Assembly (NCBI GenBank): GCA_001897745.1
Contig: MKUH01000024.1
Location: 1 to 64,000 of the forward strand
From: Candidatus Accumulibacter sp. 66-26
Lineage (GTDB): Bacteria; Pseudomonadota; Gammaproteobacteria; Burkholderiales; Rhodocyclaceae
Length of the DNA: 64,000 nucleotides
Reading direction: 5' to 3'
The position numbers and the translations under genes were made by a program. This document shows, piece after piece, positions 1 to 7,053 of the stretch. The notes beneath the pieces were generated by a model. It searched no databases. It was given only the letters and a program-made list of their open reading frames with translations, and was not told the DNA's origin. Positions within the stretch are counted from its first letter, which is position 1. Each line of letters opens with the position of its first letter.

Positions 1-36
1 TCTGACTTCCGGGGAATATTTGTTCGTCTTGCTCAT
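1..36 (-). CDS. IS3-family transposase OrfA, first 12 codons (partial)
   Basis: The minus strand from base 36 reads ATG then SKTNKYSPEVR before running off the window. The start M-S-K-T-N-K-Y-S-P-E-V-R is typical of the helix-turn-helix OrfA proteins of IS3-family elements, which bind the element ends. A GAGAGAATGGAG purine run just upstream can serve as ribosome binding site. With only 12 residues the family call rests on this N-terminus plus the nearby element end. Confidence 0.5.
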   Translation of the reverse strand, partial: MSKTNKYSPEVR

Positions 37-86
37 GGCTCCATTCTCTCAAGAAATGGAGCCTCCTCAATTACCGGGGCGATTCA
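1..86 (-). mobile_element. Left end of an IS3-family insertion sequence (partial)
   Basis: Read on the minus strand, position 86 begins TGAATCGCCCCGG, a TG-starting terminus of the kind seen at IS3-family ends. About 50 bases later, after a purine-rich stretch, comes an ATG reading into a transposase OrfA-like start. Only the terminal inverted-repeat end and the first codons lie in the window; the rest of the element is beyond base 1. The element boundary at base 86 is inferred from the TGA terminus alone, because the other inverted repeat and the target duplication cannot be seen. Confidence 0.55.
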
Positions 87-138
87 GAAAATCTTTCTCT
101 CATCCTTTTCAGGATGAAGCCTTATCGAAATCCTAACT

Positions 139-1977
139 ATGGCCCGCATTGAAAACCACAAATACAGCATCGAGGAAGCATTCAGGGAGTGCTTCTACAT
201 CGTTCCGGACTATCAGCGCGAATACGTCTGGACGGACAAGGAAGTGCATCAGTTGCTCGAAGATGTCGGCGAGCAGATCGATGCAGGGACGACGCGTGAA
301 TATTTCATCGGGACGATTCTAGTTTCGCCAACCGACCAGAAGGGCCATTACGAAGTCATTGATGGCCAGCAACGTCTGACGACTTTCTTCCTGCTCCTGT
401 GCGCACTGAAAAACCTGTTCCAGGGGGAGTCTCAGCGTCAAACCATCAGCGGTCTGATCTCGTCGAGCTATACGGATAGCGAGGGAGAGACACAGACCAC
501 GCTCAAGCTTGAACCGCGCTACGAAAACGCTGGCGATGTGATGGCCAAGTTGGTCGAGCTCGATGCCGACCCACAAGTTGTCCGGACAGGCATCCAGGCT
601 GCGGGTATCCCGAGCTTTGGGTCGCTGGAGAATTTGGTCAACTCCTACACGACGCTTTACCTGTATCTGAAGGACAATTACGACGATATCGCCAAGCTGA
701 AGAAGTATTGGGGCTATCTCGCCAACAACGTCGTATTCATCCAGATTTCCACGGATGTGAGCAGTGCGCTGAAGATCTTCGAGACCATCAACGAGCGTGG
801 CGTGGGCCTGAACCCGATGGACCTGCTCAAGAACCTGTTGTTCACCCAGGTCAAGCAAACTCAATTCACCCAGCTCAAGGATGAGTGGAAGAAGATCACC
901 AAGCCGCTGGAGAAGGAGAAGGAAAAGCCGCTGCGCTTCCTGCGCTATTTCCTGATGGCCAACTACGTCATCAAGAACGATCGCGGTGACTCCGTGGTGC
1001 GTGAGGACGAAATTTACGACTGGTTCGTGGCCAAGGACAACGCGGCGCTGTGCGATTACGCCAACAAGCCTTTCGAGTTCGTTCGCAAGGTGATCCGCAA
1101 TGTCGAGCACTACTTGGCCTTTGCCAACGGGCTGGGTAATGACGGCAAGCCCAGCCTGCCGATGGACAGCCTCAAGCGCCTGGCCGGTGGCGCGTTCAGC
1201 TTGCATTATGTTCTGCTGCTAGCGGCGGCCAATTTTCCCAAGCCGCTGTTCGACCATTTCGTTGCGCAGTTGGAGAGCTTCCTCTTCTACTACATCTTCA
1301 CCAAGACCCCGACCAAGGATCTGGAACGCAACTTTTCTCAGTGGGCCGACGAGCTGCGGGTCATTGCTGAGACGACCGATCCGATGAAGCAGAGGGTTCA
1401 GCTCAACGCTTTCGTCGCCGATCGTTTCGAGAAAAACATGGCCGGCAAGTCACAGGAGTTGGCCGATGCGCTCAAACGTTTCACCTTGTATTCGATGCAA
1501 CAGTACCGGACACGCTATCTACTGGCACGGCTGACGCAGCACGTCGAGATGGCCTTCAGTGGGCTGAAGGTGCCGGGCAGCCTGGAGCCGTTTACCAATC
1601 TGGAAATCGAGCACATTCTGCCCAACAAGCCAGAGGACGATCTGCGATCCAAGTGGGCTAACGAAAATCCCGGTATGGTCTACGACGACTACAAGAACCG
1701 CCTGGGCAACCTGACCTTGCTGGAGAAGCCCATCAACATCGTCGCGGGCAATGACTTCTACACGGCCAAGCAAGTTGAGTACAGCAAGAGCGGCAACTAC
1801 CTGACCCGCAGTTTGGTGGCGCTGACCGCCGTCGGGCAAAACACGTCCATCTCGCGGATCAACGCAAAGCTGGAGGCATTCCCTGCGTGGAGTGCGGCAA
1901 CCATCGAAAAGCGGCACGCTATGCTCATCGCTTTGGCGCAGGACGTCTGGAAGACGACGCCGATTGATGTTTGCTGA
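139..1977 (+). CDS. DUF262/DUF1524 protein, GmrSD-like putative restriction endonuclease
   Basis: The 612-residue protein has a DUF262 N-terminus (ParB/sulfiredoxin-like fold) with the VPDYQREYVW segment at residues 22-31 and the signature DGQQRLTT at 75-82. It ends in a DUF1524 HNH-type nuclease domain with EIEHILP at about 489-495 and RLGNLTLL at about 521-528. In the GmrSD family these two domains form an NTP-dependent nuclease that cuts glucosylated or otherwise modified phage DNA. Here both are fused in one chain, as in many single-gene members. The gene starts about 50 bases inside an IS3-type end and lies on the tRNA-Ser side of an accessory island, which fits a defence role. The domains are clear; the substrate is unknown. 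Confidence 0.85.
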   Translation: MARIENHKYSIEEAFRECFYIVPDYQREYVWTDKEVHQLLEDVGEQIDAGTTREYFIGTILVSPTDQKGHYEVIDGQQRLTTFFLLLCALKNLFQGESQRQTISGLISSSYTDSEGETQTTLKLEPRYENAGDVMAKLVELDADPQVVRTGIQAAGIPSFGSLENLVNSYTTLYLYLKDNYDDIAKLKKYWGYLANNVVFIQISTDVSSALKIFETINERGVGLNPMDLLKNLLFTQVKQTQFTQLKDEWKKITKPLEKEKEKPLRFLRYFLMANYVIKNDRGDSVVREDEIYDWFVAKDNAALCDYANKPFEFVRKVIRNVEHYLAFANGLGNDGKPSLPMDSLKRLAGGAFSLHYVLLLAAANFPKPLFDHFVAQLESFLFYYIFTKTPTKDLERNFSQWADELRVIAETTDPMKQRVQLNAFVADRFEKNMAGKSQELADALKRFTLYSMQQYRTRYLLARLTQHVEMAFSGLKVPGSLEPFTNLEIEHILPNKPEDDLRSKWANENPGMVYDDYKNRLGNLTLLEKPINIVAGNDFYTAKQVEYSKSGNYLTRSLVALTAVGQNTSISRINAKLEAFPAWSAATIEKRHAMLIALAQDVWKTTPIDVC

Positions 1978-2035
1978 AAAGGTGAGCAGGTGACTAAAGA
2001 CTAGAGGGCAGCACCTAGGCTACTAAGTGTCCATT

Positions 2036-2437
2036 TCAACGTTTTATCTCACCTGCCTTGCCACGAGCGCGTCGCCTGTGCACTGCGCTCGTAAAGCCAG
2101 CATGCTTTGCCGCCGCTTCCTCTTGAAACGACGGCCTTCCCAATGGAGTCAAGCGAGCATCATCGTCACCCTGTGACGGCTTCGTCATTGTCCCACCAGC
2201 GAAACTTCTTTTGCCTGCTACCAGCGGAGCAGTGTCCAGGACGGCCTGAACTTCATCAAGAAGGCAGTAGGGACGTCCCCCACCCAAGCGCCGGACAGGG
2301 AAAGGGAACTCAAATTTTCCATCAAGGGCGAGGTAAAGCTTGTTTTGTGCCGTCTTCCTTGCGCACCGTTCAATCTTAACAAGCAGTTCCACTGGATCCA
2401 GAACCAGTTGCCCCGGAAAAACATCTCGCAAATCCAT
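2036..2437 (-). CDS. Small AlpA-like hypothetical protein
   Basis: This 133-residue protein starts MDLRDVFPGQLVLDPVELL and has a central FPFPVRRLGGGRPYCLLDEVQAVL stretch, which resembles the FP-pR-lGgR--w---EV--W core of AlpA-type winged-helix regulators and excisionases of islands and prophages. An AAGGAGG sequence lies 13 bases before the ATG, slightly far for a Shine-Dalgarno site. The last third is basic and low in complexity. It reads convergently toward the DUF262 gene. The AlpA resemblance is judged by eye, and overlapping frames make the call uncertain; a role in island excision or regulation is only an inference. Confidence 0.5.
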   Translation of the reverse strand: MDLRDVFPGQLVLDPVELLVKIERCARKTAQNKLYLALDGKFEFPFPVRRLGGGRPYCLLDEVQAVLDTAPLVAGKRSFAGGTMTKPSQGDDDARLTPLGRPSFQEEAAAKHAGFTSAVHRRRARGKAGEIKR

Positions 2438-2693
2438 GATTTCCTATCAGCCTCCTTAACGATGCGCACAGTCTGAACTGCGGTCGACTGACGGTCGACG
2501 TTCTAAAACAGGCGTAGCGGGGGGAGGAAAAAATTCCCAGTGATTTGTCATGACCCTTGGCGCAAGACGTCACAGTTTCGTCACGGGATCAGCGGGCATT
2601 TTGGGCACAATTCCGTCACACTCGGGGAAAAAACTCGAGCGAAATCGGTGGAAACCTGACACCTAAGATCTAATAAAAAACAGAATCAGAAAA
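2438..2693. other. Intergenic region between island gene and tRNA terminator
   Basis: This stretch of roughly 250 bases contains the ribosome binding site of the AlpA-like gene (minus strand) and a self-complementary segment around 2482-2499 with two GTCGAC palindromes. I find no convincing gene in it. It is less GC-rich than the core genome and ends in an A-rich run before the tRNA terminator. If the island used tRNA-Ser as its integration site, the attachment junction lies between here and the tRNA. Confidence 0.4.
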
Positions 2694-2733
2694 ACAAAAA
2701 CCCGCCAACACATTGTATTAGCGGGTTTTTTAT
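2694..2733 (-). terminator. Rho-independent terminator downstream of tRNA-Ser
   Basis: The stem AAAACCCGC / GCGGGTTTT encloses a 14-15 base loop. On the minus strand the hairpin is followed by TTTTTGTTTTT. It sits six bases past the CCA end of the tRNA and would end its transcript. The flanking A and T runs could also let it work in the other direction. Confidence 0.75.
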
Positions 2734-2738
2734 GTTCC

Positions 2739-2829
<91 letters not shown>

Positions 2830-2888
2830 AGAAGAGCGCGCATTCTAGCAGAAGCCTTTGCGAACACCAAACGGGAAAGACGGCCGAA

Positions 2889-3194
2889 TCAAACGCAGGA
2901 CAGGGCGTTCGCCACGCAGATCGCACGCCGCGCGTAGGCCAGGAAAATCCATAGCCAGAAGAGCAGGAAGAAGGCGACGAAGGGAATGTGTCTATCGACG
3001 ACGACGCGCGGCGCGATGCGGCGCACGAGGCGGATCGCGGGCCGGGTGACGACGCGGAAGAGCCGGTAGATGGCGTTCTTTTCGCGGCCGCCGCCGGCCA
3101 GCACGAAAAGTGCGCCCTGCGCCAGCAGCGACATGCCGGCAACCTCGACGAGGGTCCGCAGGATGCTGATGATCGTTAGTTCGATGGGAGCCAT
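2889..3194 (-). CDS. Small membrane protein of unknown function
   Basis: The 101-residue product has two hydrophobic segments: residues about 18-34 (AGMSLLAQGALFVLAGG) and about 69-86 (IPFVAFFLLFWLWIFLAYA). A basic stretch (RLFRVVTRPAIRLVRRIAPR) between them suggests a short cytoplasmic loop. A GCGAGG sequence precedes the ATG. It lies just upstream of the tRNA on the same strand and its codon use matches the core genome. I do not recognise a named family; YggT-like proteins are a weak alternative. Confidence 0.7.
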   Translation of the reverse strand: MAPIELTIISILRTLVEVAGMSLLAQGALFVLAGGGREKNAIYRLFRVVTRPAIRLVRRIAPRVVVDRHIPFVAFFLLFWLWIFLAYARRAICVANALSCV

Positions 3195-3274
3195 GTCGCC
3201 TCGCTGAAGAAGCTAGAATTCTAGGGCAAACGAAGCGCCGATGCGGCGATCAGGCGAAACGGAGACAGCACGGC

Positions 3275-3862
3275 ATGAAGATCGAACGGTGGCGGTGCGC
3301 GGCGCGTGCTTGGCTGCTGCAGTTTCTCGGCAAGAACGAACTCGCCTACGCGAAATACGCGCGCCTCTACCGCCTCGCGCCGAGCGCCGCGGTCGCCGGC
3401 CGGCTCGGCTTCCTCGCGGCCGAAACGCAGCGGCCGCAGGACAGCGCCCGCTGGTTCGAGGAGGCCGTCCGGCTCGACGCGGGCAATGCCCAGGCCTGGT
3501 TCAATCTCGGCTTCGTGCGCGAACGGAACGGCGAGCGCCGTGCCGCCATCGCCGCCTTCCGCGAGGCCGTGCGCCTCGCGCCCGAACTCGACCGCGCCTG
3601 GTACGGCATGGGGCTGGCCCACGCCGCGCTCGGCGAGCATGCCGAAGCCGCGCAGGCTTTCGAGGAAAACGTGCGGCGGCAGACGATGTTCGGCGACGCG
3701 TGGTTCCAGCTCGGCATGGCGCACCACCATGCGCGGAACCCCGAGCGCGTCGCCGAGATCGTCCGGCGGCTCCGGACCTTCGAGCCGAAACGCGCCAACC
3801 AGCTGATCCGCGACACCGGGCGCGGCGACCTCGCGCACCTGCACAGCGAACTTCCCTTTTGA
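3275..3862 (+). CDS. TPR repeat protein
   Basis: The 195-residue protein carries at least three tetratricopeptide repeats (about residues 52-85, 86-119 and 120-153). They are marked by units such as ARWFEEAVRLDAGNAQAWFNLGF, AIAAFREAVRLAPELDRAWY and AAQAFEENVRR. Such repeats form helical scaffolds for protein-protein contacts. There is no signal peptide or membrane segment, so it is probably cytoplasmic. It is divergent from the small membrane-protein gene and convergent with the DUF4212 gene. Its partner is unknown. Confidence 0.8.
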   Translation: MKIERWRCAARAWLLQFLGKNELAYAKYARLYRLAPSAAVAGRLGFLAAETQRPQDSARWFEEAVRLDAGNAQAWFNLGFVRERNGERRAAIAAFREAVRLAPELDRAWYGMGLAHAALGEHAEAAQAFEENVRRQTMFGDAWFQLGMAHHHARNPERVAEIVRRLRTFEPKRANQLIRDTGRGDLAHLHSELPF

Positions 3863-3947
3863 GGCGCGGCGGCGCGTCCGCCTCCGCACTGCACTTCCGC
3901 CGACCCGGCGACAAGGTCACCCGGATGCGCTCCACGACCGTCCGCGC

Positions 3948-4211
3948 TCAGCCGCCGCCCTCGTCGAAGCCGAATTCCCGATCGAGCTTGTTCATGTAGC
4001 GGGCGTAGTACCAGACGATCGCGAGATAGATGATCAGCGAGCCCTGGGCGCCCATGTAGAAGCCGAGCGGGAAGCCGAGAAAACTGAACTCGTTGAGCTC
4101 GCGCGCAAAGTAGCTGGCGACGAAGGTCACGGCGAACCAGATGAGCAGGAGCAAAGCCGTCATGCGCAGATTGCGCCGCCAGTAGGCCTTGCGTTTCTCG
4201 GCAAGCTGCAT
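3948..4211 (-). CDS. DUF4212 small subunit of sodium/solute symporter
   Basis: This is an 87-residue protein with two membrane helices (about residues 16-36 and 52-70), a basic N-terminus (KRKAYWRRNLR) and an acidic tail. The ARELNEFSFLGFPLGFYMGAQGS core is the DUF4212 signature. Members are encoded next to VC_2705-type sodium:solute symporters and are thought to be their accessory subunit. Here the gene follows the symporter by about 40 bases on the same strand; in many genomes it precedes it. GGAGT lies upstream of the ATG. Confidence 0.88.
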   Translation of the reverse strand: MQLAEKRKAYWRRNLRMTALLLLIWFAVTFVASYFARELNEFSFLGFPLGFYMGAQGSLIIYLAIVWYYARYMNKLDREFGFDEGGG

Positions 4212-4251
4212 GTTCAGGACTCCTCGGAAGGCCGCCGGAAAATCGCGCGCA

Positions 4252-6300
4252 TCATGGCCGCTCGGCGGATTCGCTCTCGGGATAGCGGACTTCCTCGACG
4301 AAGTCCTGGACCTCGCGCCCCGGCGCCGGCGTCAGCAGGCTGACGACGACGATGGTGACGAAGCCGATCATCACGCCCCAGATGCCGGCCGACGTCGACT
4401 GGATGCCGAGCCAGGGCTCCATCGCAATGCCGTGGATGCCGAGCCAAGGAATCGCGTCGAAATGGACGCGCACCATGTAAATCATGGTGACCAGCAGGCC
4501 GATGATCATGCCGCTGACCGCCCCCGCCTTGTTCGCCCGCTTCCAGAAGATTCCCAGGACGAGGGCCGGAAAGAAGGCCGCGCCGGCCAGCGAGAAGGCC
4601 CAGGCGACCATGAACAGGATGGTCGCGGGTTTCTGCGAGGCGACCGTCGCCGCGAGGACGGCGACGACGAGGAGCACCGACTTCGAGACGACGAGCCGCC
4701 ACTGCGTCGTCGCGGCGGGACGGAACATTTTGTAATAGACGTCGTGCGAGAGCGCGCTGGCAATCGTCAGCAGCAGGCCGTCGGCGGTCGACAGCGCGGC
4801 GGCCAGCGCGCCGGCGGCGACCAGCCCGGAAATGACGTAAGGCAGTCCGGCGATCTCCGGCGTGGCGAGCACGATCACGTCGGGATTGAGCGCCAGCTCG
4901 GCCAGCTGCAGGATGCCGTCGTGGTTGATGTCCTCAATCGAGACCAGCCCGATCTTGCCCCAGGCGCTGACCCAGCCGGGCAGCTGCGCGATGCTGGTGC
5001 CGACCAGATGCGAATAGATTTCGAACTTGGCGAACACCGCATAGGCCGGTGCCGTCAGGTAGAGCAGCAGGATGAAGAACAGCGACCAGGTCACCGAATT
5101 GCGCGCCTCGCGCACCGTCGGCGTGGTGTAGTAGCGGATCAGGATGTGCGGCAGCGCCGCCGTGCCGACCATCAGGCAGAACACCAGCGTCAGGAAATTC
5201 AGGCGCGCCGTGTTGCTCGCCGCCTCGTCGCGGCCGGGAAAGGCCGTCGAATGGTGCACCGGCTCCGCCCCCCGCTCGGCCGCCGCGCGCATCGCCGCGT
5301 CCCAGCGCTCGTGCGCGGCATCGGGCGTTTTCGGCATCTCGCGGCGCTCCTTTTCGAGCACGATGACGTCGCGCATCTGCGCCGTGCTGCTGCGCAGCTC
5401 GTTGATCCGCTGCGAGAGACGTTGCTTTTCCTCGTCCAGCGAATCGGGCAGGCGCATCACCCGCTCGTGATATTCGTCGGCGCGGGCGCGGAACAGCTGG
5501 CGCGCCTCGACCTCCGCCGGGCGGTCGAAAATCTGCGCCTCCAGTCCCTGCACCTTCTGCAGCACCTGACCATACACCGCCTGCGGCACCGGCACGCCGG
5601 TGACCTTGAACGAGAGCATGGCGACCGGCGCGATGTAGGCGACGATCAGGATCACGTACTGCGCCACCTGCGTCCACGTCACGGCGCGCATGCCGCCGAG
5701 GAAGGAGCAGACGAGGATGCCGGCGAGGCCGACGAAGACGCCGATCTCGAACTGCAGGCCGACGAAGCGGCTGGTGATGACGCCGACGCCGTAGATCTGC
5801 GCGACGACGTAGACGAAGGAAGCGAGGACGGTGGCGAAGACGCCGACGAGGCGCGCGCCGTTGCCGCCGTAGCGCGCGCCGAGAAAGTCCGGGATGGTGA
5901 ATTGCCCGAAGCGGCGCAAATAGGGCGCAAGCAGCAGCGCCACCAGCACGTAGCCGCCGGTCCAGCCCATCACGTAGGCGAGCCCCTGATAGCCGGAAAG
6001 ATAGAGGGTGCCGGCGAGGCCGATGAAGGACGCGGCGCTCATCCAGTCGGCGCCGGTCGCCATACCGTTGAACAGCGCCGGCACGCGGCGCCCGGCGACG
6101 TAGTACTCGGAGATGTTCGCCGTGCGCGCCAGGATGCCGATCGTCGCGTACAGGATGATGGTCAGGAACAGGAAGGCGTAGCCGATCCAGCGCGGCGGCA
6201 TGCCGAAGCGTTCGAGCACGCCGAGCAATGCGATGAACGCGAGGAAGCCGCCCGTATACAGGACGTAGTAGCGGCGCAGCTGGGCGGCGAAGTCGGTCAT
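4252..6300 (-). CDS. Sodium:solute symporter, VC_2705/ActP-like (probable acetate uptake)
   Basis: The 682-residue inner-membrane protein belongs to the solute:sodium symporter family. Segments typical of the VC_2705 and ActP branch are TANISEYYVAGRRVP (about 60-74), GADWMSAASFIGLAGTLYLSGYQGLAYVMGW and ALSTADGLLLTIASALSHD. About 110-120 residues of charged, helical sequence (roughly 220-340) interrupt the membrane core. Co-transcription with acs points to acetate or another short monocarboxylate as substrate. The gene is followed by DUF4212 and preceded by the exonuclease gene. The substrate is inferred from context. Confidence 0.85.
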   Translation of the reverse strand: MTDFAAQLRRYYVLYTGGFLAFIALLGVLERFGMPPRWIGYAFLFLTIILYATIGILARTANISEYYVAGRRVPALFNGMATGADWMSAASFIGLAGTLYLSGYQGLAYVMGWTGGYVLVALLLAPYLRRFGQFTIPDFLGARYGGNGARLVGVFATVLASFVYVVAQIYGVGVITSRFVGLQFEIGVFVGLAGILVCSFLGGMRAVTWTQVAQYVILIVAYIAPVAMLSFKVTGVPVPQAVYGQVLQKVQGLEAQIFDRPAEVEARQLFRARADEYHERVMRLPDSLDEEKQRLSQRINELRSSTAQMRDVIVLEKERREMPKTPDAAHERWDAAMRAAAERGAEPVHHSTAFPGRDEAASNTARLNFLTLVFCLMVGTAALPHILIRYYTTPTVREARNSVTWSLFFILLLYLTAPAYAVFAKFEIYSHLVGTSIAQLPGWVSAWGKIGLVSIEDINHDGILQLAELALNPDVIVLATPEIAGLPYVISGLVAAGALAAALSTADGLLLTIASALSHDVYYKMFRPAATTQWRLVVSKSVLLVVAVLAATVASQKPATILFMVAWAFSLAGAAFFPALVLGIFWKRANKAGAVSGMIIGLLVTMIYMVRVHFDAIPWLGIHGIAMEPWLGIQSTSAGIWGVMIGFVTIVVVSLLTPAPGREVQDFVEEVRYPESESAERP

Positions 6301-6329
6301 GCGGTCACGCGCTCACACCCGGCCCGTCG

Positions 6330-7049
6330 TCAGCTGGCGCGTCGCATCCAGCGCCGCGCACGCTCCAGTTCGACGAAGCTGTTCGGCGTTTCCGCGCCGC
6401 GCTGCATGCCGCGCGCGAGCGCCACCTGCAGCAGCTTGGCCGTGGCGTAGGCGTCGGAGACCGCGTTGTGACGCAGGATGTTTTCGATGTCGAAGAGTTT
6501 CAGCCAATCGTCGAGTCCCACCTGGGCGTTGATCAGGTCGCGGAAGAGATCGGGCATCACCCAGGCCAGATCGATCCACGTCTGCCCGAGATCGCATCCC
6601 AGATATTCCTTCAGCGCCCGCTCGATCATGCTTTGATCGAAGAGCGCATGATAGGCCACCAGCGGCGACTTGCCGAGGTACTGGAGAAAGGCGATCAGCG
6701 CGTCGGGCGGATCGACCCCTTCGCTCTGCGCCGAACCGCCGATGCCGTGGATCAGGATGTTCTCGTGGGTGCTCACCACATCCTGCCTGAGCACGACTTC
6801 GAAGGCGTCGGAAAAGTCGATCACGCCGTCGACGACGGCCAGCGCGCCGATCGAGATCAGGCGGTCCTTCTTCATATTCAGGCCGCTCGCCTCGACGTCG
6901 ACGACGACGTAGCGGCTGCGGTAGTGCGAGCGCGTCAGGTCGGGAGCCGGCGTCTTGCGCCAGGCGGCGATCGCCTCCTGCTGCACGGGCGTGAGCACGA
7001 TGGGCGGCGCCTTCGGCCCGCCGTTGAAGAGTTTGGCGATCCAGTTCAT
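6330..7049 (-). CDS. DEDD-family 3'-5' exonuclease (DnaQ/epsilon-like)
   Basis: This 239-residue protein has the exonuclease I motif DVEASG (D51, E53), an Exo II-type segment near LVAYHALFDQSMIERAL, and an Exo III-type motif HNAVSDAYATAKL (H about 193, D about 198). It resembles the epsilon proofreading subunit but is not in a replication context. It starts four bases after the DUF294 gene ends and precedes the symporter. The same epsilon-like gene recurs beside acetate symporter/DUF294 genes in other proteobacteria; why an exonuclease sits there is not known. Confidence 0.85.
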   Translation of the reverse strand: MNWIAKLFNGGPKAPPIVLTPVQQEAIAAWRKTPAPDLTRSHYRSRYVVVDVEASGLNMKKDRLISIGALAVVDGVIDFSDAFEVVLRQDVVSTHENILIHGIGGSAQSEGVDPPDALIAFLQYLGKSPLVAYHALFDQSMIERALKEYLGCDLGQTWIDLAWVMPDLFRDLINAQVGLDDWLKLFDIENILRHNAVSDAYATAKLLQVALARGMQRGAETPNSFVELERARRWMRRAS

Positions 7050-7053
7050 CGCG

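Noticed and set aside
4189-6450. Long open frame on the plus strand opposite the symporter
   Set aside because: The predicted peptide is a histidine/arginine/aspartate-rich low-complexity sequence, the mirror of a high-GC gene; the real gene is the minus-strand symporter.
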